Assembly: GCA_019359075.1 (NCBI GenBank)
Contig: JAHHIB010000011.1
Location: 1-64,000 of the forward strand
Direction: 5' to 3'
DNA length: 64,000 bases
Origin: Kalymmatonema hyalinum WJT4-NPBG1
GTDB taxonomy: Bacteria > Cyanobacteriota > Cyanobacteriia > Cyanobacteriales > Nostocaceae
In this document: positions 18,005-25,462 of the stretch, piece by piece
Layout: each line of letters begins with the position of its first letter
Position numbering within the stretch: position 1 is the stretch's first letter
Program-made: the position numbers and the translations under genes
The notes under the pieces: model-generated
Seen by the model: only the letters and a program-made list of their open reading frames with translations
The model's database searches: none
Told to the model about the DNA's origin: nothing

Positions 18005-20529
18005 TATTTTTTATCAATAGTTTGCTTAAGACATTGTTGTCCTAGTTTGTTACGGAATATTTTTGACTCCGTTAGTTTACTTTCGATTTTGTTCCAATAC
18101 TCTTTTTGAACTCCCAAGTTATTTTCTAACTCATGGAGTCGTTCTGCAAGTATTGTATCTGCTAATTTAGTAACTTCTAATGCTGAAATTTCAAAATCAC
18201 GACTGGACTGTTGTAAGCAATTAATCATCCATTTACAAATAATATCCCATATTTCTTGTTTTTTTTCTATAATTCCTTGTGACCATTCTTTAACAGTTGT
18301 TTCTGCATTTGGAAGTATCAGAGTAGAATAATCAATATTTTTCTTAATTGGTCTACGTTGTTTCTGCTCGTCTACAAATATCCAACACTTTCTTACCGGT
18401 TCTGTTACTGTTTCTTGTCCTATTATTTCTTCTTTTTGTGTCTCATTCCTGTTGACGGTCGCATTCAGGTTGAACAATTCATTAGGTAAACATAAACAAT
18501 CATTTCTATGCGCTTTTTTTTCAAAAGCTTTATCAATCGCTTCTTCCAGATTACGATTTTTTAAAGTTATTTGTAAAAGATTATTAAGTTCATTTTTCTG
18601 GTTGTCAATTAAGCTTTTTATAGCAAACTCAATTTTTTCTACTTGTCCTTGAAGTACGAACCCGGCTCGTTCTGATAAGGCTTTACCCATTAATATATAA
18701 AAATAATGAAAGTCACTTTCTGCTTTTTTTAATTTTTCCTTTGTTCTTGTATCATCCTTACGGAGTGTTATCTCGATCTGTCCGTTAGTAGAAGGAAATT
18801 CACTAAGTATCTGATTTACGAATACATAGGTACTAATAATCTTATCCACAAGAGCGGGATTAATACTTAAGGCTAAGTGTTCTTTTAGCTGTTCAGCACT
18901 TTTATTTTTGTTTAATGCCTCTCGAACAGGCAAAATTATTGTTCTTGTTAAATCTCCTTCAACTTCATTAAATGTCTCAATGAGTGGCTGAAAACCTTTA
19001 AAGCCTTCCTGCTGTAAACTATCTACTAAAAATGATAATTTTTCTGGAGTAGTTGCTTCTTTTAATAGTTTTATTTTTGTTTGTATTTTATTTGTAAACT
19101 TATCGTTAATCTCTTTAATCGATTTTGGCAGAATATCCCGACTTCTATAAATTGTTTCTTGCTGTTGCTTAATATCTGCTTTAGTGCTAATTTGTCTAGT
19201 TGTGGTAAGATAGTTGATTTTTTTTTCTAATTCATCGTATTTGATAAAAACCTCACTTAGGATTGGAAACAAAACAAGTTGCGGGAAGGAGGAGTGAACG
19301 CGATTACGTAGTGTATCCCATAATTCTTTTCCACCAGTCCAATCCAGAGCATATTTGAGAAGTTCCCGTATTGTTTCGTCATTAATAGGTTTATTATTAA
19401 TTACTTGTGAACGGAGATTTAGAATCCAGCTCTCTACTTCTAGTTCATTCTTGGTTTTATCCAGAATAATACTGAAACTATCCTTTATCATTGCTTTTAA
19501 AAAATCCAAACGTACTAGTGGCTCAACTAATGACAATTGATTTAGCGGCCTTGAACCCCAAGCACATTGAACATAATAGAGAAGTAAGGAGTTAAAGGGG
19601 ATAATCTCAGGCGATTTGTCCAGTTGTGGTAATATTGATTTAATTTCTTTCTTAAGCTCAGAAATACGCTGTTGAAGTGGTATATCGTTAGCAGTTGCAA
19701 GATTAACTTTGTTTAAAATGAATATTATAGAGTCAGTACGCCCCCGCTGGTATTCTATAGTTGTTTTAAGCTCTTGTAGTAATGTTTGTCTTTGTTTATC
19801 ATCTACCTGTAGATAGTCGAGGGCGACAATACTGAAAGCTTTGTTAACTTTTTGCTGAATAACCTCAAGATTCTGATTATCGGTAGTCGATTTTAATCCT
19901 GGTAAGTCAATAAACTCAACATCTACTCCAGGTGGCAGTCCCAAAAGACTTGGATCGCAAACAGGCAGGAGTTCAACAAATGCAGTAACTCTTGGTGCTT
20001 CAATGTCTTCTTTCGTTTTACGCTCTTTATGATAAAGCCGCATTATATCATCTCGGATTTGCTTATAAAGGCTTTCATCGCTTAATCCTATCTGTTTACC
20101 AGGTTTCCATTTTGCGTTCTTTGTTGACTCGATAACTAACTCACTATCCGGTGAATTAGAATGCTTAAGTGTTAAGATTCCTGCACTTGTTTCTTGGGCT
20201 TCGATGGGGGCGATTTTACGTCCGATTAAGGCGTTAACAATAGTAGACTTGCCAGATGATGTTGTTCCAATCATGGCAATAGATAAGCTTGGTTTTTTCA
20301 ACCTTTCTACAGCTTCTTTGTAGGTTTTATCAAAATCTATATAAATTTCCTTGATGGACTTATTTTCATCATAATTATTTTGTTTAATCTTTAAATCATC
20401 GGGATTTCGTTTAATCTTTAAATCATCGGGATATGGATAAGTTTTTATTAAATATTCGATAAGTTCACCTAGCTGTAATAAGTTTGTCAGGCTGCTTTTC
20501 AATAATTCTTCAATATTATTATTATTCAT
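18004..20529 (-). CDS. dynamin-like large GTPase
   Basis: The 841-residue protein has a GTPase domain with P-loop GTTSSGKS (residues 88-95), a switch-I Thr in AQETSAG (about 114), DLPG (208-211) and NKVN (273-276) in place of NKxD. The remaining 550 residues are long helices with heptad-like patterns and no conventional PH or transmembrane domain, as in bacterial dynamin-like proteins. Such proteins bind and remodel membranes, and some bacterial members are linked to phage resistance. The N-terminal region contains a small tandem duplication (PDDLKIK twice, residues 34-49). Its stop overlaps the start of the TM protein gene. It is the first gene of the cluster. Confidence 0.85.
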   Translation of the reverse strand: MNNNNIEELLKSSLTNLLQLGELIEYLIKTYPYPDDLKIKRNPDDLKIKQNNYDENKSIKEIYIDFDKTYKEAVERLKKPSLSIAMIGTTSSGKSTIVNALIGRKIAPIEAQETSAGILTLKHSNSPDSELVIESTKNAKWKPGKQIGLSDESLYKQIRDDIMRLYHKERKTKEDIEAPRVTAFVELLPVCDPSLLGLPPGVDVEFIDLPGLKSTTDNQNLEVIQQKVNKAFSIVALDYLQVDDKQRQTLLQELKTTIEYQRGRTDSIIFILNKVNLATANDIPLQQRISELKKEIKSILPQLDKSPEIIPFNSLLLYYVQCAWGSRPLNQLSLVEPLVRLDFLKAMIKDSFSIILDKTKNELEVESWILNLRSQVINNKPINDETIRELLKYALDWTGGKELWDTLRNRVHSSFPQLVLFPILSEVFIKYDELEKKINYLTTTRQISTKADIKQQQETIYRSRDILPKSIKEINDKFTNKIQTKIKLLKEATTPEKLSFLVDSLQQEGFKGFQPLIETFNEVEGDLTRTIILPVREALNKNKSAEQLKEHLALSINPALVDKIISTYVFVNQILSEFPSTNGQIEITLRKDDTRTKEKLKKAESDFHYFYILMGKALSERAGFVLQGQVEKIEFAIKSLIDNQKNELNNLLQITLKNRNLEEAIDKAFEKKAHRNDCLCLPNELFNLNATVNRNETQKEEIIGQETVTEPVRKCWIFVDEQKQRRPIKKNIDYSTLILPNAETTVKEWSQGIIEKKQEIWDIICKWMINCLQQSSRDFEISALEVTKLADTILAERLHELENNLGVQKEYWNKIESKLTESKIFRNKLGQQCLKQTIDKK
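20382..20432. repeat. 24-bp direct repeat with 27-bp period inside the GTPase gene
   Basis: The 24-base copies at 20382-20405 and 20409-20432 duplicate nine codons in frame near the N-terminus, giving PDDLKIK twice. This is a fresh length polymorphism, likely in a linker. Confidence 0.8.
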
Positions 20530-20566
20530 CGTTCTTTGTGTTATACAATTAATCTTATTAAATTCA

Positions 20567-20595
20567 TAAATATCACTTAGTTATCTTTTTGTCAA
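20567..20595 (-). promoter_or_regulatory. candidate promoter for the GTPase-TM-lipase cluster
   Basis: On the minus strand TTGACA (20595-20590) is followed after exactly 17 bases by TATTTA (20572-20567), about 38 bases before the GTPase ATG. The -35 is a perfect consensus match and the -10 is weak (three of six). Confidence 0.4.
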
Positions 20596-20741
20596 TATCC
20601 TATCTAGTAACGATTCGTAAAAATTCTCCTACTACGCTCATTTTGTTGGGGTAGCAAGCATTTATATATTTTTATAATCCCGCACTCAAAGATTAAACCT
20701 GCACCTTGCAACGCATCTGATTTATGCAAATCATAAACTAT

Positions 20742-20825
20742 TTGGAGTTTAGACTAAAAGCGATAAAAGGAAACGCAAGGCAACTGAAATTACTGGTAAA
20801 AAATACTCTCTGGCAATTCTCAACG
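20742..20825. repeat. 84-bp inverted repeat, right arm
   Basis: Exact inverted copy of 14739-14822, lying about 210 bases upstream of the GTPase start. On the plus strand it begins with the last 11 bases of the lipase gene including its stop, so this arm derives from, or shares ancestry with, the lipase 3' end. Confidence 0.95.
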
Positions 20826-20876
20826 CATTAGTAACTCTTTCAAAATGTGTAATACGTCTATAGGAGAAAAAAATAC

Positions 20877-20958
20877 AATAATGATAATTTTGTAAGAGGG
20901 GAGAGAAGCGATCAATGCTCGCTTCTCTCCCCTCCTCCACTATTTTATTATCATTATT
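20877..20958. repeat. 82-bp hairpin element, right copy
   Basis: The terminal 12-bp inverted repeats AATAATGATAAT and ATTATCATTATT enclose a perfect 15-bp stem (20897-20911 pairing with 20919-20933). It matches the left copy in length and architecture but differs in core sequence, which suggests compensatory change in a folded element. Confidence 0.7.
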
Positions 20959-21131
20959 ACAGGGGTTGAGACTAAAAGGAGGCGATTGGCTTTGCCACTG
21001 CCCCTTGGGCAATCGTTAACTCCAGAAAGTATGTATTCTTGGTATAAAATAGTTGGCAGGGTAGTCTGCGGTTAACACAGATCCCCTTTGTTGGAAGATG
21101 AGAGAAGAACGACCAACTCTCACCTACCAAT

Positions 21132-21548
21132 ATGAAACGTGCCAAACTCGAAGAATTTCGTCAAGTAGCTTACAAACATTTAGGCTTCGCCAAAGATGCT
21201 ACTTTCAGTAGACCGAAAAGTTTTCCAGAACCCTTAAGCGGCGTTCATTTGAGTTTGGGAACACAATCTGCCAAAATCCTCTCGGAATCTACTTTTCAAG
21301 GAACGGGCGTTGTTGGTGAGTTAAGAGTGCAGTGGAAGCGATCGCTCTGGTCAGCCCAAAAACGTCGGCTGAAACCCTGATTTTTTCGTCAACTTACAAA
21401 AGTTTTCGGTCTACTGACTTTTGAATTGACTGATGCGATATTGTTAACCCGCAATGTTTATTCCTTAGCGGACTTATCCGATTTAGAATTCCTCGTGATT
21501 TCCCAGCCTCCCAGTCATGGCGACCGGATTCTTAGCGATAGTATATAA
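21132..21548 (+). pseudogene. N-terminal remnant of a transposase, split by a MITE
   Basis: The frame starts MKRAKLEEFRQVAYKHLG and is interrupted at residues KDATF by the 211-bp MITE. Removing the MITE and one ACTTT copy restores KDATFELTDAILLTRNVYSL, typical of the N-terminus of cyanobacterial transposases. Homology then breaks off and the frame stops at 21548. The rest of the transposase is absent. Confidence 0.75.
21206..21416. mobile_element. MITE-like element, right copy (211 bp)
   Basis: It has the same termini as the left copy (CAGTAGACCGAAAAGTTTT at one end, AAAAGTTTTCGGTCTACTG at the other). It is flanked by ACTTT on both sides, a 5-bp target duplication. Internal similarity to the left copy is high in the second half (CAACTTACAAAAGTTTT, GGCTGAAACCCT). 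It contains a HIP1 octamer and no transposase. Confidence 0.88.
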
Positions 21549-21579
21549 CCTAAGCTCCTAATGAGTTGAGGGATTGGTA

Positions 21580-22266
21580 ATGACAGCCCCAGTAGAGTAT
21601 TTCCCCATTACTCCAATTGAGTACCCAGATGAGGACGGTAAGCCGATGGCTGAAGGAGATATCCAGTGCAGTTACTTAACTTATGCAAGAAACGCGCTAC
21701 GGCTATATTTCCAAAACCGTTCTGATGTATATGTTGCTGGCAATTTATTTATCTACTACGAACAGGGTAATCCAGAATCAGTTGTAGCACCAGATGTATT
21801 TGTGGTGTTTGGAGTAGATAATCGTGATAGACGCTCTTATAAAATTTGGGAAGAAAATGATGAAACACCTGATTTTGTTCTAGAGATTACCTCAAAAGCA
21901 ACTCGTACAAAAGACCAAGGTGCAAAAAAAGGAATTTACGCCTTTTTGGGAGTTTGCGAATATTATCAATATGACCCTACAGGAGATTATCTCACTCCCC
22001 AACTCCAAGGTTTGCGTTTAGTCGATGGAAATTATTTCCCAGTCGCAACCAGTACTTTGCCAGATGGTACAGTATCCTTATCCAGTGAAGTCTTGGGTTT
22101 AGAGTTGCGAATTCAATCAGGAGAAATGCGCTTCTACGACCCAGCGACAGGTCAAACACTGCTAAGCTATGAGGAAGAAGCAGCAGCACGACAAGCTGCT
22201 GAAGAGAAAGCGCAACGCTTAGCCGCTAAACTTAGAGAATTGAACATTGACCCAGATACCCTATAA
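21580..22266 (+). CDS. Uma2 family (DUF820) restriction-endonuclease-fold protein
   Basis: I start at the ATG at 21580 with GAGGG about eight bases upstream; an in-frame TTG lies two codons earlier. The protein (about 228 residues) contains SVVAPDVFVVFGV and PDFVLEITSKATR, the conserved acidic and E-x-x-S elements of the Uma2 PD-(D/E)XK-like family, then an Ala/Glu-rich helical tail. Such genes are extremely abundant in cyanobacteria and their substrate is unknown. It is convergent with the GH57 gene. Confidence 0.88.
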   Translation: MTAPVEYFPITPIEYPDEDGKPMAEGDIQCSYLTYARNALRLYFQNRSDVYVAGNLFIYYEQGNPESVVAPDVFVVFGVDNRDRRSYKIWEENDETPDFVLEITSKATRTKDQGAKKGIYAFLGVCEYYQYDPTGDYLTPQLQGLRLVDGNYFPVATSTLPDGTVSLSSEVLGLELRIQSGEMRFYDPATGQTLLSYEEEAAARQAAEEKAQRLAAKLRELNIDPDTL

Positions 22267-22269
22267 TAC

Positions 22270-22320
22270 CAAAGCACCTCACCCGCAACTCCTCTCGGTG
22301 CCAGTGGGGTGAGGTTCTTG
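22270..22320. terminator. hairpin between convergent genes
   Basis: ACCTCACCC (22276-22284) pairs with GGGTGAGGT (22307-22315), extended by ACCAA/TTGGT on the outside. It sits between the convergent Uma2 and GH57 genes and could act in both directions, although it lacks a long T run. Confidence 0.5.
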
Positions 22321-22351
22321 GTGTATTTGAGCTAAGTCAAAACCCCTATAA

Positions 22352-23941
22352 TTACAATGGACGATACACTCGGTAGTTGATATTAGGGAAAATATTGTCC
22401 ATCAATTCAACTTTTTCCAGCCAACCGCTATCGATTTTGCCAATATTGATGTCTTCGTAAAGCTTGTTGAAACGCATGAGGTGCGATCGCGTCCTTCTGA
22501 CAGCATAAGGTACCATCGTTCCCGTCCGCATAATAAATGCCCAGTCGGAAGATTGCGCTAACAACAATTCCCGTGCTGCTTGGTTGAGTGCTTTCCATTC
22601 CAACTCATCTGCTGGTTCCCGGTTTGATATTTCAATCATCCGTTCTGCAGCTTTGTGCAAATGTGGGTAAATCCACGCATTTGTTTCGTTCAACCAATAC
22701 TCGTGGAATCCTTTATAACCCCAACTCGATTGCGAAGGACGGCAGACTTGCTGAGTTGGTTCAGCCCGCAAATAATCCGCCAAGTGGGTCATTGCATAGG
22801 TCTTTTGGTCAAACCAGGACTTGCGGAACAGGTAATCGATGAACCACGGACCCTCGTACCACCAATGTCCAAATAACTCTGCATCGTAGGGAGAAACAAT
22901 AATCGGCGGGCGCTGCATGATACCATAGAGGTGCCCGGTTTGCTGTTCTCTATTATACATAAAATTGGCAGCGTGTTCCGCAGTTTTTTCCCTTGCCCAG
23001 TAGGGGTCGTAGAGTGCCTTATCTCCTAACCCTAAACCGCGTCCAGTAATTTTGTGATACTTAATGCCCGTATTTTTCCGCTGACCGTTGGGCATGATGT
23101 AGGGCTTGATGTATTCATATTCTGCTTCCCAGCCCAAGTCTTTATAAAATTCCCGGTATTCCGGCGCACCAGGATAGCCTACCTCAGAAGACCACACTTG
23201 CTGCGAAGATTCATGATCTCGACCAAAGACAGCGACACCACTTTCTGTAAAAATTGGGGCATAGCCGCCAAATCGCGGACGAGGACGGGCATAAAGAATG
23301 CCATGTCCATCAGTGAGGAAGTAGCGCAACCCTGCATCCGCTAACATTCGGTCTACACCTTCGTAGTAGGCGCATTCTGGTAACCAAATACCTCTGGGTG
23401 GCTGTCCAAAAGTTTCCTCGTAGTGTTCGCAGGCTACCTTAATTTGTGCCCACACAGCTTGCGGGTACATTTTCATCAGCGGTAGGTAGCCGTGGGTAGC
23501 ACCGCAGGTGATGATTTCTACATTATTACTGTCTTGGAACTGCTTAAAAGCTGTGACCAAGTCCCCTTTGTAGCTTTCCCAAACTTCTCGTATCGCCTTA
23601 AACTCACTGGCGTAATGCTCGGCTAAATACCGGATATGACCATTGTCGGCATTATGTTCGGCTTCTAGTTGTATAAGTTCTTCTAGCTTGGCTAAGTGAG
23701 CGTCGTAGCGTTCTTGCAGCAAAGGATCGCGGAGCATCGACACAAGAGGTGGTGTCATGCTCATCGTGATTTTGAAGTCAACGCCGTCTCGCTTTAAGCC
23801 TTCAAATACTCGCAGCAAGGGAATGTAAGTTTCGGTGATGGCTTCATAAAGCCATTCTTCTTCCAGCACATAGTCACTTTCTGGGTGACGAACGAAGGGC
23901 AGGTGTGCGTGGAGTACAAGCGCAACGTAGCCGATAGCCAT
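22352..23941 (-). CDS. 1,4-alpha-glucan branching enzyme, glycoside hydrolase family 57
   Basis: The 529-residue enzyme opens with YVALVLHAHLPFVRHPES, the GH57 start. The nucleophile is Glu189 in GIWLPECAYYEG and the acid/base is Asp353 in SPYDAELFGHWWYEGP; both match the GH57 branching enzymes. A C-terminal helical domain (about 410-529) completes the usual length. It should form alpha-1,6 branches in glycogen by transfer of alpha-1,4 chains in the cytoplasm. It is monocistronic as far as I can see. Confidence 0.92.
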   Translation of the reverse strand: MAIGYVALVLHAHLPFVRHPESDYVLEEEWLYEAITETYIPLLRVFEGLKRDGVDFKITMSMTPPLVSMLRDPLLQERYDAHLAKLEELIQLEAEHNADNGHIRYLAEHYASEFKAIREVWESYKGDLVTAFKQFQDSNNVEIITCGATHGYLPLMKMYPQAVWAQIKVACEHYEETFGQPPRGIWLPECAYYEGVDRMLADAGLRYFLTDGHGILYARPRPRFGGYAPIFTESGVAVFGRDHESSQQVWSSEVGYPGAPEYREFYKDLGWEAEYEYIKPYIMPNGQRKNTGIKYHKITGRGLGLGDKALYDPYWAREKTAEHAANFMYNREQQTGHLYGIMQRPPIIVSPYDAELFGHWWYEGPWFIDYLFRKSWFDQKTYAMTHLADYLRAEPTQQVCRPSQSSWGYKGFHEYWLNETNAWIYPHLHKAAERMIEISNREPADELEWKALNQAARELLLAQSSDWAFIMRTGTMVPYAVRRTRSHLMRFNKLYEDINIGKIDSGWLEKVELMDNIFPNINYRVYRPL

Positions 23942-24059
23942 AATGAATAGTTCCGGGGTGTTACCTATTAGTTGAAGGTTGGGGATTTGGTAGATTTAAG
24001 ATTATTTTAAGACTTTATGGGAGTTAAGAGACATTGCCCCATTAACACAACATCGGCTA

Positions 24060-25208
24060 TCATTCTTCACTCTCTTGATACAAGTGTTGCAACTCCTGCA
24101 ACTGCGTCCTGCGGGAACTACGGCGATATTTTTTAGATTCCAGCTTCGGTTCGTACTGAGTTTGTCCCTTACCTTTGCTTTTGACCTTGAGAGTGGATTC
24201 AGGATCTGCTTGCTCGTTCTGGTGAGTCTGGCGCTCAATCGCTTCTTTCAAGAAATCTAAGTAATGTTGATATCGTTCCCATTCTCCGCGAACGATACAC
24301 TCTGGTTCGTCTCGGTGTGAACAATCACTAAAACGACAGCTACCAACCGCTAATCTCTGCCTTGCTTCTGGAAAATAACTTGCTAATTCTTCTGGAGGAG
24401 AATCAAGGTCAGGTTGGTTAAATCCCGGAGTATCTGCGAGTAAACCCCCGGTAGGTAATTCAAATAATTCTACGTGACGAGTGGTGTGCCGACCCCTTGC
24501 TAGTTTGCCAGAAATCTCTCCAACTCGTAAGTTAGCATTGGGAATCAGTCGATTGATGAGGCTGGACTTGCCAACCCCGGAAGGTCCAGCAATCACCGTA
24601 ATCTGATCTTTGAGCTTGTCTGCTACTTCGTCAACATTTATACCTTTACCGACACTAATAAATATTGGTTGGTAGCCCCAATTTCCCAACTGCTGATAAA
24701 TTTCTGCCTGCTGTTCTTTTGAGATTAAATCGGACTTATTCAGGCATAAAATCACATCTATATCGGTAGACTCAGCCTTTACCAAAAATCGGCTAAGTTG
24801 GTATGGTTCCAAGGGCGGATCTGCGACGGCAAAAACTAACAGAATTTGGTTAACATTGGCGATCGCCGGACGATCCAATTGACTTTGACGGGGTAAAACT
24901 TCAGCGATTGCTCCTCGTCCGCCAGCCCAATCTGGTTCTTCCACGACGACGCGATCGCCCACCATAACTTGTTGCCCGATCTTTTTCAATCGGCTTCTGC
25001 GGGTACACAGGAGGATAAGGGGCAGGGGGGAATTTGGAGGTTTCATCTCCTCTGCTCCTAGGCTCCCTCCGAAGTTCCGAGCGGAGGCTTCCTCCGCTCG
25101 GACTTCTCTGTGCTCCCCTGCATCTAGCTGTACTCGGTAAAAATTAGCCTGCACGGCTAAGACCGTGCCTATTAACTGCTTAGTGGCTTCTAATCCTTCC
25201 CCTCTCAT
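24060..25208 (-). CDS. rsgA: ribosome small-subunit-dependent GTPase RsgA
   Basis: This circularly permuted GTPase has an N-terminal OB fold, then NKSD (G4), GPSGVGKSS (G1) and DTPGF (G3) in that order. A C-terminal zinc motif CRFSDCSHRDEPEC completes it. RsgA acts in late 30S maturation. The OB fold carries an insertion of about 30 residues (roughly 33-65) between EHREVRAEE and LLCTRRSRLKKIG, encoded by a GC-rich stretch containing a perfect 10-bp hairpin at 25077-25101. The frame is kept. A basic, low-complexity tail follows residue 325. Its start overlaps the tusA-like stop by four bases (ATGA). Confidence 0.93.
   Translation of the reverse strand: MRGEGLEATKQLIGTVLAVQANFYRVQLDAGEHREVRAEEASARNFGGSLGAEEMKPPNSPLPLILLCTRRSRLKKIGQQVMVGDRVVVEEPDWAGGRGAIAEVLPRQSQLDRPAIANVNQILLVFAVADPPLEPYQLSRFLVKAESTDIDVILCLNKSDLISKEQQAEIYQQLGNWGYQPIFISVGKGINVDEVADKLKDQITVIAGPSGVGKSSLINRLIPNANLRVGEISGKLARGRHTTRHVELFELPTGGLLADTPGFNQPDLDSPPEELASYFPEARQRLAVGSCRFSDCSHRDEPECIVRGEWERYQHYLDFLKEAIERQTHQNEQADPESTLKVKSKGKGQTQYEPKLESKKYRRSSRRTQLQELQHLYQESEE
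25077..25101. repeat. palindrome inserted in frame in rsgA
   Basis: CCGAGCGGAG and CTCCGCTCGG form a perfect 10-bp stem with a five-base loop. The sequence encodes residues of the extra segment in the RsgA OB fold. Confidence 0.75.
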
Positions 25209-25462
25209 GACCCACTATCGGGACGGCGGACTAGCAAGGAAAAATAACCAACGCAGTCTGTGATTTGCTCCACCTGATAGCCTGCCATTGTCAGACTATC
25301 AGGAACCTGCTCAATCGGCTCCCCAGGATCTAGCCAGACTTCTAGTAATTCTCCCGGTTTCATTTGCTCCAAACGCAGTTTCGTGCGTACAAAATTTATC
25401 GGGCAAGGGGTGCCGCGCAAATCGAGTTGAGCATTAGGAGTTGAGAGGGTAGATAGACTCAT
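25205..25462 (-). CDS. TusA-family sulfurtransferase-like protein
   Basis: The 85-residue protein contains [19 protein letters not shown], the TusA-type CPxxFVxTK helix with the sulfur-carrying Cys, and a second Cys near the C-terminus (TDCVGYF). TusA-like proteins relay persulfide sulfur to tRNA or cofactor biosynthesis; the partner here is not known. It overlaps dnaJ upstream and rsgA downstream by four bases each, so the three genes are translationally coupled. Confidence 0.88.
   Translation of the reverse strand: MSLSTLSTPNAQLDLRGTPCPINFVRTKLRLEQMKPGELLEVWLDPGEPIEQVPDSLTMAGYQVEQITDCVGYFSLLVRRPDSGS

Larger units (their letters stand above)
14739..20825. mobile_element. candidate mobile or invertible island bounded by 84-bp inverted repeats
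   Basis: Identical 84-bp sequences in inverted orientation at 14739-14822 and 20742-20825 bound a 6.1-kb unit holding exactly three complete genes, all on the minus strand. The interior is markedly AT-richer than the neighbouring housekeeping DNA, and I saw no GCGATCGC octamer in it. Decayed transposase genes, MITEs and hairpin elements lie directly outside both arms. No transposase or recombinase is inside. This could be a composite transposon whose IS arms have decayed, or simply an island stranded among IS remnants. Confidence 0.5.

Noticed and set aside
20749-21012. 87-residue minus-strand frame
   Set aside because: It runs through the 84-bp arm and the hairpin element; no protein-like segment is visible.
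24002-24238. 78-residue minus-strand frame
   Set aside because: Out-of-frame reading of the basic tail of rsgA.
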